From Actinomyces sp. AC-20-1 (GTDB lineage: Bacteria > Actinomycetota > Actinomycetes > Actinomycetales > Actinomycetaceae): 64,000 nucleotides of DNA. The position numbers and the translations under genes are program-made. Of the stretch, positions 1-7,479 are shown one piece after another; within the stretch, counting starts at the first letter, position 1, and each line of letters begins with the position of its first letter. The notes under the pieces are model-generated. The model worked only from the letters and a program-made list of their open reading frames with translations, did not search any database and was not told the DNA's origin. The stretch spans positions 124,001 to 188,000 of the forward strand of contig NZ_JACJVC010000004.1 in assembly GCF_023369555.1 (NCBI RefSeq). The letters run 5' to 3'.

Positions 1-63
1 CTCATCGTGTCGGTCATCTCGGCCGTCGTCGTCGGCCTCATCGGCCCCCGGCAGAAGGACTAG
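1..63 (+). CDS. C-terminal end of a small membrane protein (5' truncated)
   Basis: Only the last 20 codons are inside the window, ending with TAG. They encode one hydrophobic stretch (LIVSVISAVVVGLIG) followed by a short basic/polar tail (PRQKD), which looks like the last membrane helix of a small integral membrane protein. Small GlsB/YeaQ-type proteins can end this way, but 20 residues are too few to assign a family. The next gene is on the opposite strand and ends 13 bp downstream, so the two genes converge. Confidence 0.5.
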   Translation, partial: LIVSVISAVVVGLIGPRQKD

Positions 64-75
64 TGGCCGGGCCCC

Positions 76-705
76 TCAGGACAGGCGGCGCCAGCAGACG
101 ACCCCGTCGGACCGGCGCCCCGCCTCGCCGTCGGGACCGGTGACGTCCCGCCAGCGCTCCGCACAGGTCTCGACCTCCCACGCGCCCTCGGGCAGGCGGG
201 CCAGGACGTCCGCCGCCAGGACCTCGGGCCGGAAGGAGCGCGAGTGGTGGCGGTGCCACGGCGGGTTGACGCAGTGCACGGCCGTGAGCAGGCGCCCACG
301 GGCGACCACGCGCGCGGCCGCCTGCACGAGCACGTCCTCGAGGAGGATCGAGCCCTCGCTCGGTCCCCCGTGCACGAAGAAGGAGGTCACCAGCTCGAAG
401 GGGCCCGCTGGGAGCGGCTCGGCGGCGAGGTCGACGACGGCGCCCTCGACGCCCGTCAGGCCCCGCTCGGCGGACCTCGAGCGCAGGCGCGCGACCGCCG
501 TCGGGGAGACGTCAACTCCCATGGCCCGCCAGCCGCGCGAGGCGAGCCAGAGGACGTCGTCGCCCTCGCCGCAGCCGAGGTCGAGGCTGTGGCCGGGCCG
601 CCAGCCGGCGGCGAGGTCGGTGAGGTGCTCGTTCGGCTCCCCGGACCACAGCCGCCCGACGGAGGCGTAACGCTCCTCCCACCTGTCCTGCCACTCGCTG
701 CTCAT
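76..705 (-). CDS. class I SAM-dependent methyltransferase
   Basis: A 209-residue protein with the Rossmann-fold SAM-binding motif I LDLGCGEGDD at about residues 45-54, followed by the acidic motif II GVDVSP. This is the usual size and layout of a stand-alone class I methyltransferase of the tellurite-resistance/thiopurine-like group; the methyl acceptor cannot be read from sequence. The ATG at 705 starts an N-terminus (MSSEWQDRWEERY) typical of this group. A TACCCT -10-like box lies 6 nt upstream of that ATG, suggesting a leaderless mRNA. The gene is divergent from purB, and the 111-bp gap between them holds a perfect 18-bp palindrome that could act on either promoter. Confidence 0.8.
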   Translation of the reverse strand: MSSEWQDRWEERYASVGRLWSGEPNEHLTDLAAGWRPGHSLDLGCGEGDDVLWLASRGWRAMGVDVSPTAVARLRSRSAERGLTGVEGAVVDLAAEPLPAGPFELVTSFFVHGGPSEGSILLEDVLVQAAARVVARGRLLTAVHCVNPPWHRHHSRSFRPEVLAADVLARLPEGAWEVETCAERWRDVTGPDGEAGRRSDGVVCWRRLS

Positions 706-745
706 GGGCCGAGGGTAGCGGCTCGCCGGCACCCCACCCCCACCA

Positions 746-763
746 AGTAAGGTTACCCTTACT
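746..763. promoter_or_regulatory. perfect 7-4-7 palindrome, DtxR/iron-box-like operator
   Basis: AGTAAGG-TTAC-CCTTACT is a perfect inverted repeat in the divergent gap between the methyltransferase gene and purB. Its core AGGTTACCCT matches 9 of 10 bases of the DtxR/IdeR core AGGTTAGCCT. It is 41 bp from the methyltransferase start, beside its predicted -35 region, and 54 bp from the purB start, so the methyltransferase is the likelier target. The regulator assignment is inference from the core similarity. Confidence 0.5.
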
Positions 764-816
764 ACACGAGGAGGGCGGCTGGGCGCCTGACGACCGCGCC
801 TGGCAGAATCCTCCTC

Positions 817-2229
817 ATGGTCGACCTCTCCACCGTGAACCCTCCCATCGCCCTCGGGCCCCTGGACGGCCGCTACCGCGCCGTCGCCGCGCCCCTGGCG
901 AACCACCTGTCCGAGGCGGCCCTCAACCGGGCCCGGCTGAGGGTGGAGGTCGAGTGGCTCATCCACCTCACCGACAACCGCGTCCTTCCCGGCGCCCCGG
1001 TCCTGACGCAGGAGGACAAGACCTACCTGCGCGACGTCGTCGACGGCTTCGGCGCCGAGGACATCGCCGAGCTCGCCGAGATCGAGGCGGTCACCCGCCA
1101 CGACGTCAAGGCGGTGGAGTACCTGCTCAAGCGGCGCCTGGACGCCGCGCCCGCCGGCAGCGTCCTGCCCACCGTGCACGAGATCGTCCACATCTTCTGC
1201 ACGAGCGAGGACGTCAACAACCTGTCCTACGCGCTCACGGTGCGCGACGCCGTCGAGCAGGTGTGGCTGCCCGCCGCCCGCGGGCTCGTCGAGGACCTCA
1301 CCGCACTGGCCCGGGACAACTCCGACGCCGCCATGCTCAGCCGCACCCACGGGCAGGCCGCCACGCCCTCGACCCTCGGCAAGGAGATGGCGGTCCTCGC
1401 CTGGCGCCTGTCGCGCCAGGTGGCTCGGGTCGAGCGCACCGAGTACCTGGGCAAGATCAACGGCGCGACCGGCACCTACGGGGCGCACGTCGTCTCCGTG
1501 CCCGGGGCCGACTGGGAGCGGGTGGCCCGCGGCTTCGTCGAGGGCCTGGGCCTGACCTGGAACCCGCTCACCACCCAGATCGAGTCGCACGACTGGCAGG
1601 CCGAGCTGTACTCCGACGTCGCCCGCTTCAACCGCGTCGCCCACAACCTCGCCACGGACGTGTGGACGTACATCTCGCTGGGCTACTTCCACCAGCGCCT
1701 CGCTGCGCAGGGCTCCACCGGCTCCTCGACGATGCCGCACAAGGTCAACCCCATCCGCTTCGAGAACGGCGAGGCGAATCTCGAGATCTCCTGCGCCCTG
1801 CTGGACACGCTGGCCGCCACGCTCGTGACCTCGCGGCTGCAGCGCGACCTCACGGACTCCACCACCCAGCGCAACATCGGTGTCGCCTTCGGCCACTCCC
1901 TGCTGGCGCTGGACAACATCCGTCACGGCCTGGCCGGTCTCGACGTCGACCGCGCCCGTCTGCTGGAGGACCTGGACGCGACGTGGGAGGTGCTGGGCGA
2001 GCCCGTGCAGCAGGCGATGCGCGCGGCCTCGGTAGCCGGGGCGACCGGTATGGCGGACCCGTACGAGCGGCTCAAGGAGCTCACGCGCGGCAAGAAGGTG
2101 ACGCCCGAGGCGATGCGCAGCTTCATCTCCGGCCTGGGGATGCCGGCCGACGTCGAGGAGCGCCTGCTGGCCCTGACCCCCGCCACGTACACGGGGCTGG
2201 CCGAGCAGCTGGTCGCGCACCTGGACTGA
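817..2229 (+). CDS. purB: adenylosuccinate lyase
   Basis: A 470-residue cytosolic enzyme that removes fumarate from SAICAR and from adenylosuccinate in purine and AMP synthesis. It opens with LSTVNPPIALGPLDGRYR, typical of the E. coli-type PurB (about 456 residues). It carries the fumarase/aspartase superfamily signature GSSTMPHKVNP around residue 305, with the serine of the flexible catalytic loop, and the SRTHGQAATPSTLGKE segment with the conserved histidine. A CAGAAT box ends 7 nt before the ATG and there is no clear Shine-Dalgarno, so the mRNA may be leaderless. It appears monocistronic: the next gene converges from the right. Confidence 0.97.
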   Translation: MVDLSTVNPPIALGPLDGRYRAVAAPLANHLSEAALNRARLRVEVEWLIHLTDNRVLPGAPVLTQEDKTYLRDVVDGFGAEDIAELAEIEAVTRHDVKAVEYLLKRRLDAAPAGSVLPTVHEIVHIFCTSEDVNNLSYALTVRDAVEQVWLPAARGLVEDLTALARDNSDAAMLSRTHGQAATPSTLGKEMAVLAWRLSRQVARVERTEYLGKINGATGTYGAHVVSVPGADWERVARGFVEGLGLTWNPLTTQIESHDWQAELYSDVARFNRVAHNLATDVWTYISLGYFHQRLAAQGSTGSSTMPHKVNPIRFENGEANLEISCALLDTLAATLVTSRLQRDLTDSTTQRNIGVAFGHSLLALDNIRHGLAGLDVDRARLLEDLDATWEVLGEPVQQAMRAASVAGATGMADPYERLKELTRGKKVTPEAMRSFISGLGMPADVEERLLALTPATYTGLAEQLVAHLD

Positions 2230-2264
2230 GGACGGCCGGCTCCGGCCGGCTGCTGCGCACCCGC

Positions 2265-2897
2265 TCAGTCGGCGCAGGCGCGCAGCATCATGAGGCCGAT
2301 GAAGACGACCCAGACCCAGGACACCGCGCCGGAACCGCGCTTCCTCTGCTGGCCGGCCTGGGGGCGCGCCTGCTGGGGGAGCGCCTGCAGGACGGCGGCC
2401 GGGCGGCCCGCGGCCTGCACGAGGTCGCGGCTGGGCCGACGGGGGACGGCGGGCTGCGGGACGGGCCGGCCGTACTGGCCCGGCGCAGGCTGGCCCGGGA
2501 CCGGCCGGACCGGCTGCTGGGCGGAGGGCGGCGCCGTCGGGACATAGCCGTACTGCGGAGCACCGGTCACAGGGGCCTGCTGGGGAGGCTGGAGCCTGCG
2601 GGCAGGGCCGCGGGCCTGGCGGTGGGCGGCGTCGCGCCTCGCGGCACCGGCCTTGAGGCGGTCGGCGCGGGCGACCTGGGCGCGCTCCTCGGCGGAGAGG
2701 CCTGCCCGCTCCTGGTAGAGGACGTCGTCCTCCGGCTGGGTGCCGGGAGTGGCGTCGAGGACGGAGACGTCGAAGATCGGCGACCCCGTGAGGGGGTCAC
2801 CGAGGACGGAGCCGAAGGGCGCGTCGTCGGCGAGGAAGCCGCCGGTGGCCGGGGCCCAGGAGGTGTCGTCGACGGACGTGACCCGCTGCTCGTTCAT
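2265..2897 (-). CDS. proline/glutamine-rich protein with C-terminal membrane anchor, function unknown
   Basis: A 210-residue protein with no recognisable enzymatic domain. Residues 1-95 are acidic and polar with a charged helix (LSAEERAQVARADRLKAG). Residues 95-180 are low-complexity, rich in Pro, Gln and Ala. The C-terminus has one hydrophobic segment (VSWVWVVFIGLMML), suggesting a tail-anchored cytosolic protein. It converges with purB and is divergent from csoR; the copper operators at 2986-3034 lie about 90 bp upstream of its start, so co-regulation is possible but unproven. Low-complexity tail-anchored proteins like this are common in actinobacteria. I do not recognise it. Confidence 0.7.
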   Translation of the reverse strand: MNEQRVTSVDDTSWAPATGGFLADDAPFGSVLGDPLTGSPIFDVSVLDATPGTQPEDDVLYQERAGLSAEERAQVARADRLKAGAARRDAAHRQARGPARRLQPPQQAPVTGAPQYGYVPTAPPSAQQPVRPVPGQPAPGQYGRPVPQPAVPRRPSRDLVQAAGRPAAVLQALPQQARPQAGQQRKRGSGAVSWVWVVFIGLMMLRACAD

Positions 2898-2985
2898 GGG
2901 GCCAGCATCCCACGCGGCCGTCCGCAGGGCGAGGAGGCGGGCGACGCCGTCGGGGAGCCCGACGGGCCTGTGCCGGCCTCAGCAC

Positions 2986-3034
2986 TATACCCCTAGGGGG
3001 TACGGGTTGTGGGCCGGTACCCCCAAGGGGTACC
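2986..3034 (+). promoter_or_regulatory. two CsoR-type copper operators
   Basis: Two GC-rich palindromes lie 36-85 bp upstream of csoR: TACCCCTAGGGGGTA (2988-3002) and GGTACCCC-CAA-GGGGTACC (3016-3034). Both match the known CsoR operator pattern (GTACCC...GGGTAC), and their centres are about 30 bp apart. The expected circuit is Cu(I) binding to CsoR, release from these sites, and transcription of csoR-copZ-copA. Confidence 0.85.
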
Positions 3035-3069
3035 TTGGCGGCGTCAGCACCCCCGGACCAGGAGCGGCC

Positions 3070-3351
3070 ATGCCCGGATACACCGGCACCAAGGAGCAGT
3101 ACCTCGCACGCCTGAGCCGCATCGAGGGACAGGTCCGCGGCATCTCCCGCATGGTCGAGGAGGACACGTACTGCATCGACGTCCTCACCCAGATCGCCGC
3201 CGCCACCAAGGCCCTCGAGGCCGTCAGCCTCGGCCTGCTCGAGGACCACATGAGCCACTGCGTCCTGCACGCCGCCCAGTCCTCCGAGGAGGAGGGCACG
3301 GCCAAGATCCGTGAGGCCTCCGACGCCATCGCCCGCCTCGTCCGGTCCTGA
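3070..3351 (+). CDS. csoR: copper-sensing transcriptional repressor CsoR
   Basis: A 93-residue all-helical DUF156-family repressor. The start is ATG 3070, five bases after AGGAG. The Cu(I) ligand triad of CsoR proteins is present: Cys35 (TYCIDV), His60 and Cys64 (EDHMSHCVLH). The N-terminal LSRIEGQVRGI segment is the family hallmark. It represses its own operon from the two palindromes upstream. copZ follows 25 bp downstream and copA after it, the classic actinobacterial copper-export arrangement. Other family members sense nickel or formaldehyde, but the Cys-His-Cys set and the neighbours favour copper. Confidence 0.95.
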   Translation: MPGYTGTKEQYLARLSRIEGQVRGISRMVEEDTYCIDVLTQIAAATKALEAVSLGLLEDHMSHCVLHAAQSSEEEGTAKIREASDAIARLVRS

Positions 3352-3376
3352 CACCCACACCCCCAAGGAGCACACC

Positions 3377-3640
3377 ATGACCGCCTTCACCCCCGACGGA
3401 ATCGACCGCACCACCACCCTGCGCCTGTCCGGCCTCACCTGCGGCCACTGCGTCGCCCATGTCACCGAGGAGCTGGAGGCGCTCGAGGGTGTCAAGAACG
3501 TCTCCGTCATCCTCAACAAGGGCGGCCAGTCCGTCGCCACGGTCGTCTCCGACGTCCTCCTCGACGACGCCCGGCTGCGCGAGGCCATCGACGAGGCCGG
3601 CGACTACAGCCTCGACGCGATCGAGAGGGATGAGAGGTAG
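3377..3640 (+). CDS. copZ: copper chaperone, heavy-metal-associated domain protein CopZ
   Basis: An 87-residue single-domain HMA protein. The metal-binding loop is LTCGHC, with Cys22 and Cys25 holding Cu(I). The rest follows the beta-alpha-beta-beta-alpha-beta fold (VTEELEALEGV helix, NVSVILNKGG strand). It is expected to carry Cu(I) in the cytosol and hand it to CopA. ATG 3377 follows AAGGAG with 6-nt spacing. Genes on both sides are copper genes. The gap to copA is unusually long (162 bp) because a 120-bp inverted-repeat element sits in it. Confidence 0.92.
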   Translation: MTAFTPDGIDRTTTLRLSGLTCGHCVAHVTEELEALEGVKNVSVILNKGGQSVATVVSDVLLDDARLREAIDEAGDYSLDAIERDER

Positions 3641-3657
3641 TCCTGTCCCCTGTCCTC

Positions 3658-3777
3658 TGTCACGATCCAGGCCATTGCCCCACCCCCACGCCTCAGCCCG
3701 CAGCCACGTCCGCGCAATGACGCGGGCCCACGTCAGGCGCACGGGGCGGACCACCGGCAATGGCCTGGATCGTGACA
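3658..3777. repeat. 120-bp element with perfect 22-bp terminal inverted repeats
   Basis: Positions 3658-3679 (beginning TGTCACGATCCAGG) are the exact reverse complement of 3756-3777 over all 22 bases; the spacer is 76 bp. Inside the spacer is a further small palindrome, CCGCG-CAATGA-CGCGG. The element fills nearly the whole copZ-copA gap. It could be a MITE-like insertion, or form a hairpin that changes the copZ:copA expression ratio. No target-site duplication is evident. Confidence 0.8.
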
Positions 3778-3802
3778 CCACCACGACCTCAGGAGCCCTC
3801 CC

Positions 3803-6400
3803 ATGAGCACGCCCTCCCCCATCGCCACCGTCGACCTCGCCGTGGGCGGCATGACCTGCGCCTCCTGCGTCGCCCGCGTGGAGAGGAAGCTGAGCAGGCT
3901 CGAGGGCGTCGAGGCCTCGGTCAACCTCGCCACCGAGACCGCCCACCTCACACTCACCGCCGACGTCGACGACGACACCCTCGTGGGCACCGTCCTCAAG
4001 GCCGGCTACACCGCCACCGTCACCCGCCGCGAGGCACTGCCCGGCGACCCCACCGGCACGGGCACGCCGGCCAGGCCGGCCGACGAGACCACCGGCGGGT
4101 CCAGCGACGCCGGAGTCCCTGAGCCCACCACCGGCGCAGGAGGCACCGGATCCGCCGTGCTCACTGGGGACCCCGGGGCCGCCGCGCCGGCCCTTGGCGT
4201 CTCGCATCTGGAGCGCGCCCACCACCTGCGCACCCGCGCGCTCGTCAGCCTGGCCCTGTCCGTCCCGGTGATGCTCGTGTCGATGGTGCCGGCCCTGCAG
4301 GTCTACGGCTGGCAGTGGGCGCTCGCGGCGATGGCGCTGCCCGTGGCGACCTGGGGTGCCTGGCCCTTCCACAAGGCCGCCCTCCAGGCGCTGCGCCACG
4401 GCGCCTTCACCATGGACACGCTCGTGTCCCTCGGCGTCGTCTCGGCCACCGGATGGAGCCTGTGGGCGCTCATCTGGGGCGGGGCCGGCGAGCTCGGCGC
4501 GACGATGGAGATGACCTTCCTGCCGCGCCACTCCGGTCACGGCGCGCACATGTACTTCGAGTCGGCCGCGTGGGTCACCACCTTCCTCCTGCTCGGGCGC
4601 TGGGCGGAGGCGCGCGCCAAGTACCGCTCGGGGGACGCGCTGCGCGCCCTGCTCGAGCTGGGCGCCAAGGAGGTCACCCGCGTGAGGCTGTCGTCGCCGT
4701 CGGGATCCCACGACGTCATCGACGTGCTCGACGACGACGGAGCCCCGCGCGCCGACGCCCTGCGCCACGAGGAGACGGTGCCGGTGGAGGTGCTGCGCGT
4801 CGACGACCTGTTCGAGGTGCGCCCGGGCGAGAAGGTCGCGACCGACGGCGTCGTCGTCGAGGGGGCCTCGGCGGTGGACGAGTCCATGCTCACGGGCGAG
4901 TCCGTGCCGGTGGAGGTCGCGGTGGGCGCTGCGGTGACCGGGGGCACCGTCAACACCTCGGGCTCCCTGCTCGTGCGGGCCGCCCGCGTGGGCGAGGGGA
5001 CCACCCTGGCGCAGATCGGCCGGATGGTGACGGCGGCCCAGGCCGGCAAGGCCCCTGTGCAGCGCCTCGCGGACCGGGTCTCGGGCGTGTTCGTCCCGGC
5101 GGTCATCGTCCTGGCGGTGGGCACCGTCCTCGTCTGGCTGGCGCTCGGGCACCCGATGCAGCAGGCCTTCATGGCGGGCGTGTCGGTGCTCGTCATCGCC
5201 TGCCCGTGCGCGCTGGGCCTGGCGACGCCGACGGCGCTGCTCGTCGGCTCCGGGCGGGCCGCGCAGCTCGGCGTCGTCATCAAGGGCCCCGAGGTGCTCG
5301 AGTCCACGCGCGCGCTCGACACGGTGGTGCTGGACAAGACCGGCACAGTGACCGAGGGGCGCATGAGCCTCGACGTCGAGCGCGACCTCGTCGTGCTGGG
5401 CGCGGGTTCCCGGGAAGAGGGGGTGGGGGGAGCCATCTCGGCTACCGTCCGCGCTCCTCGTTCCTCGGAGCGCTCCCGCCAGACCCTCCACGCCTTCGAC
5501 AGCTCCCCCCACCCCCTCGCAGAGCCCGTTCTCGCGCTCGCCGGCGCGGTCGAGGCCGCCTCGGAGCACCCGGTCGCCCAGGCGATCACGTCGGCGGCCC
5601 GTGAGCGCCTCGGGGACGTCCTCGCGGTGCGCGGCTTCTTCAACCACGAGGGGCGCGGCGTGTCCGGCACCGTCGTGCTCGACGGGACCGAGCACCGCGT
5701 CGCCGTCGGGCGGCCGGTCTGGCTCGAGGAGCAGGGGGTGAGCGTGCCGGAGGAGGCCGGCCGCGCCGTCGCCGCCTTCCAGGCCAGTGGCGCCACCGCC
5801 GTCGTCCTCGCCGTCGACGGCGCAGCCGCCGCGGTCCTGGGCGTGAGGGACACGGTGCGCGCCTCGTCGCGGGCCGCGATCGCTCAGCTGCGCGGGCTGG
5901 GGGTGCGTCCGGTGCTGCTCACGGGCGACAACGCGCGGACGGCAGCGCATGTCGCCGAGCAGGTCGGGATCGCGGCCGAGGACGTCATGGCCGAGGTGCT
6001 TCCCGCGGACAAGCGCGACGCGGTGGCGCGCCTGCAGGAGCAGGGGCACGTGGTCGGGATGGTGGGCGACGGCGTCAACGACGCGGCCGCGCTGGCGCAG
6101 GCGGGCAGGCAGGGGCTGGGCATGGCCATGGGCTCGGGGACGGACGTGGCCATTGAGGCCGCGGACATCACGCTCGTGCGCGCGGACCTGGGAGCCGTGG
6201 TCGACGCGATCACGGTCAGCCGTGACACGCTGCGGGTCATCAAGCAGAACCTGTTCTGGGCCTTCGCGTACAACGTGGCGGCGATCCCGCTGGCGGCTGC
6301 GGGGCTGCTCAACCCGATGATCGCGGGGGCGGCGATGGCGGCCTCGAGCGTCATCGTGGTGACGAACTCGCTGCGGCTGCGCGGGGCCGGAGGACGGTGA
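3803..6400 (+). CDS. copA: copper-exporting P1B-type ATPase CopA
   Basis: An 865-residue P-type ATPase that pumps Cu(I) out of the cytosol. An N-terminal HMA domain (GGMTCASC) spans about residues 8-75, followed by a Pro/Gly-rich linker and eight membrane helices. The membrane metal site is Cys467-Pro-Cys469, the phosphorylated aspartate is Asp511 in DKTGT, EHP marks the nucleotide-binding domain, and GDGVND contains Asp756. It is longer than usual (about 750-800) because of the linker and a 34-residue insertion (residues 539-572) between DKTGT and EHP, encoded by a palindromic DNA element. It is third in the csoR operon; a dispersed palindrome follows it. Confidence 0.95.
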   Translation: MSTPSPIATVDLAVGGMTCASCVARVERKLSRLEGVEASVNLATETAHLTLTADVDDDTLVGTVLKAGYTATVTRREALPGDPTGTGTPARPADETTGGSSDAGVPEPTTGAGGTGSAVLTGDPGAAAPALGVSHLERAHHLRTRALVSLALSVPVMLVSMVPALQVYGWQWALAAMALPVATWGAWPFHKAALQALRHGAFTMDTLVSLGVVSATGWSLWALIWGGAGELGATMEMTFLPRHSGHGAHMYFESAAWVTTFLLLGRWAEARAKYRSGDALRALLELGAKEVTRVRLSSPSGSHDVIDVLDDDGAPRADALRHEETVPVEVLRVDDLFEVRPGEKVATDGVVVEGASAVDESMLTGESVPVEVAVGAAVTGGTVNTSGSLLVRAARVGEGTTLAQIGRMVTAAQAGKAPVQRLADRVSGVFVPAVIVLAVGTVLVWLALGHPMQQAFMAGVSVLVIACPCALGLATPTALLVGSGRAAQLGVVIKGPEVLESTRALDTVVLDKTGTVTEGRMSLDVERDLVVLGAGSREEGVGGAISATVRAPRSSERSRQTLHAFDSSPHPLAEPVLALAGAVEAASEHPVAQAITSAARERLGDVLAVRGFFNHEGRGVSGTVVLDGTEHRVAVGRPVWLEEQGVSVPEEAGRAVAAFQASGATAVVLAVDGAAAAVLGVRDTVRASSRAAIAQLRGLGVRPVLLTGDNARTAAHVAEQVGIAAEDVMAEVLPADKRDAVARLQEQGHVVGMVGDGVNDAAALAQAGRQGLGMAMGSGTDVAIEAADITLVRADLGAVVDAITVSRDTLRVIKQNLFWAFAYNVAAIPLAAAGLLNPMIAGAAMAASSVIVVTNSLRLRGAGGR
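5417..5518. repeat. 102-bp palindromic element inserted in frame within copA
   Basis: A 17-bp arm at 5417-5433 (GAGGGGGTGGGGGGAGC) is the exact reverse complement of 5502-5518, with a nested hairpin GCGCTCC...GGAGCGC at 5451-5473. The element is 102 bp, exactly 34 codons, begins on a codon boundary and contains no stop. It encodes a low-complexity Ser/Arg/Gly-rich insert ([18 protein letters not shown]...) with no counterpart expected in CopA at this position. Confidence 0.75.
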
Positions 6401-6438
6401 CCGGCCCGTAGGCCGTCCCTCACCCTCTCTCTGTCCAC

Positions 6439-6500
6439 CTCCTCGGTTTGCTCTCGAACGTACGGCAAAGTCCCAGGGAGCTCGAGCGCGAACCGAGGAG
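6439..6500 (+). repeat. dispersed palindromic repeat, family A copy 1
   Basis: An imperfect palindrome beginning CTCCTCGGTTTGCTCTCGAA and ending CGAACCGAGGAG, 38 bp downstream of copA. Its interior (ACGTACGGCAAAGTCCCAGGG) is shared with copies at 46532-46603 (opposite orientation) and 52953-53020, so the copies are homologous and not just chance terminators. A more diverged copy lies at 27732-27801 and a half copy at 8314-8351. All lie between genes. The element could act as a transcription terminator or REP-like structure. Confidence 0.8.
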
Positions 6501-6622
6501 TTCGGGGCGGGCGCTGGGCGCTGCCGGCCGCGCGCACAGGTCACACGCACAGGTCCCACGCACGCGGGCTGGGTTGTCCACAGGGGGTGGGTGGGGTGTG
6601 GTGGTCTCCGTGGTGGCGTGGT

Positions 6623-6723
6623 TAGGCTCGGGGTGTTCCTCATTCCTGACACCGGGGGGCGGGGGTGATGGCGCCCCCCTTCTGTCCCCGGGTGTTCCTG
6701 ACTGACCCTTGGTGGTGATCCCC
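6623..6723 (+). promoter_or_regulatory. predicted -10 box and structured leader of the 6724 gene
   Basis: The 323-bp gap after copA holds the family-A repeat, then GC-rich DNA with a TAGGCT -10-like box at 6623-6628. About 85 nt of leader follows before the ATG. The leader contains nested complementary stretches (GGTGT...ACACC; GGGGGGCG...CGCCCCCC) and a repeated GGGTGTTCCT, so it could fold. I see no conserved riboswitch signature. The -10 call rests on the motif alone. Confidence 0.35.
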
Positions 6724-7479
6724 ATGAGCCTTCACACACCTCAGCCTGAGCCTGCCGACGGCGCCCAGCAACGGCATGAGAGCGCCGACGGCGTCGGGTC
6801 TGGCGGGCGGTGGCGCCTGTCCCTAACGCTGGGGCCGGGTGCCCAGGTGTTGGCGGCACTGGTAGCGGTCGTGGTCCTGGGAGCCCTGATAGGCACAGGC
6901 CTGCACCACCTGGCCGACCAAGCCGACGATCCCCAGCCCCGGCACACCCCCATCACCTCCGGCTACAGCCCCCAACCCACCACACCCACACCCAGCCCGA
7001 GCGTGCAGCCATCCTTGTCGGCCGAGGAGCAGGCACTCAAAGACGCCGCCCTGACTACCCCCGCGCCCGAACGCCCCGAGGGGATGGACGAGTTCACACC
7101 CGAGGGCGCGATGGCATCGGTGGAGTACTTCCTGAACCTGGTGCCCTACATCCACGCCACCGGGGACCTGAGCGACTGGCAAGCCATGAGCTCCCAGGAC
7201 TGCGGGTTCTGTACCAACGGCGTTAACGAGGCCACCGCTCTGCACCAGGACGGGGGCTGGTGGGACCCCTGGCAGCAGGAGACCACCGTCACCGGGTACG
7301 GGCCCTCCACTGAGGACGACACCATCTGGGTCGTGGCCGTGACCGTCTCCTACCCGGAGAGCATGAAGCACGATGGAGCCGGAGGCACCTCACCAATTCA
7401 GGCGGCGCAGGAGAATCTACTCATCCAGGTGCACTGGACGGGACAGTCGTGGGTTGTCCAGGCAGGACAGACGGTATGA
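6724..7479 (+). CDS. exported protein with N-terminal membrane anchor and CxxC pair (DUF6318-like)
   Basis: A 251-residue protein. A short cytosolic tail precedes one membrane segment (about residues 38-60, VLAALVAVVVLGALIG). A Pro/Thr/Ser linker follows, then a C-terminal globular domain of about 140 residues beginning FTPEGAMASVEYFLN and containing SSQDCGFCTNG, a CxxC pair that may form a disulfide. The layout resembles the actinobacterial DUF6318 family, whose function is unknown; that match is from memory. It is translated together with the next gene: its TGA overlaps the ATG of 7476. It likely acts on the outer face of the membrane. Confidence 0.65.
   Translation: MSLHTPQPEPADGAQQRHESADGVGSGGRWRLSLTLGPGAQVLAALVAVVVLGALIGTGLHHLADQADDPQPRHTPITSGYSPQPTTPTPSPSVQPSLSAEEQALKDAALTTPAPERPEGMDEFTPEGAMASVEYFLNLVPYIHATGDLSDWQAMSSQDCGFCTNGVNEATALHQDGGWWDPWQQETTVTGYGPSTEDDTIWVVAVTVSYPESMKHDGAGGTSPIQAAQENLLIQVHWTGQSWVVQAGQTV

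Noticed and set aside
6574-6582. TTGTCCACA, which matches the actinobacterial DnaA-box consensus
   Set aside because: A single copy without a cluster, AT-rich region or dnaA/dnaN genes nearby does not indicate an origin.
6448-6705. An 85-codon open frame between copA and the 6724 gene
   Set aside because: It begins inside the family-A palindrome, has no ribosome-binding site and no recognisable feature.
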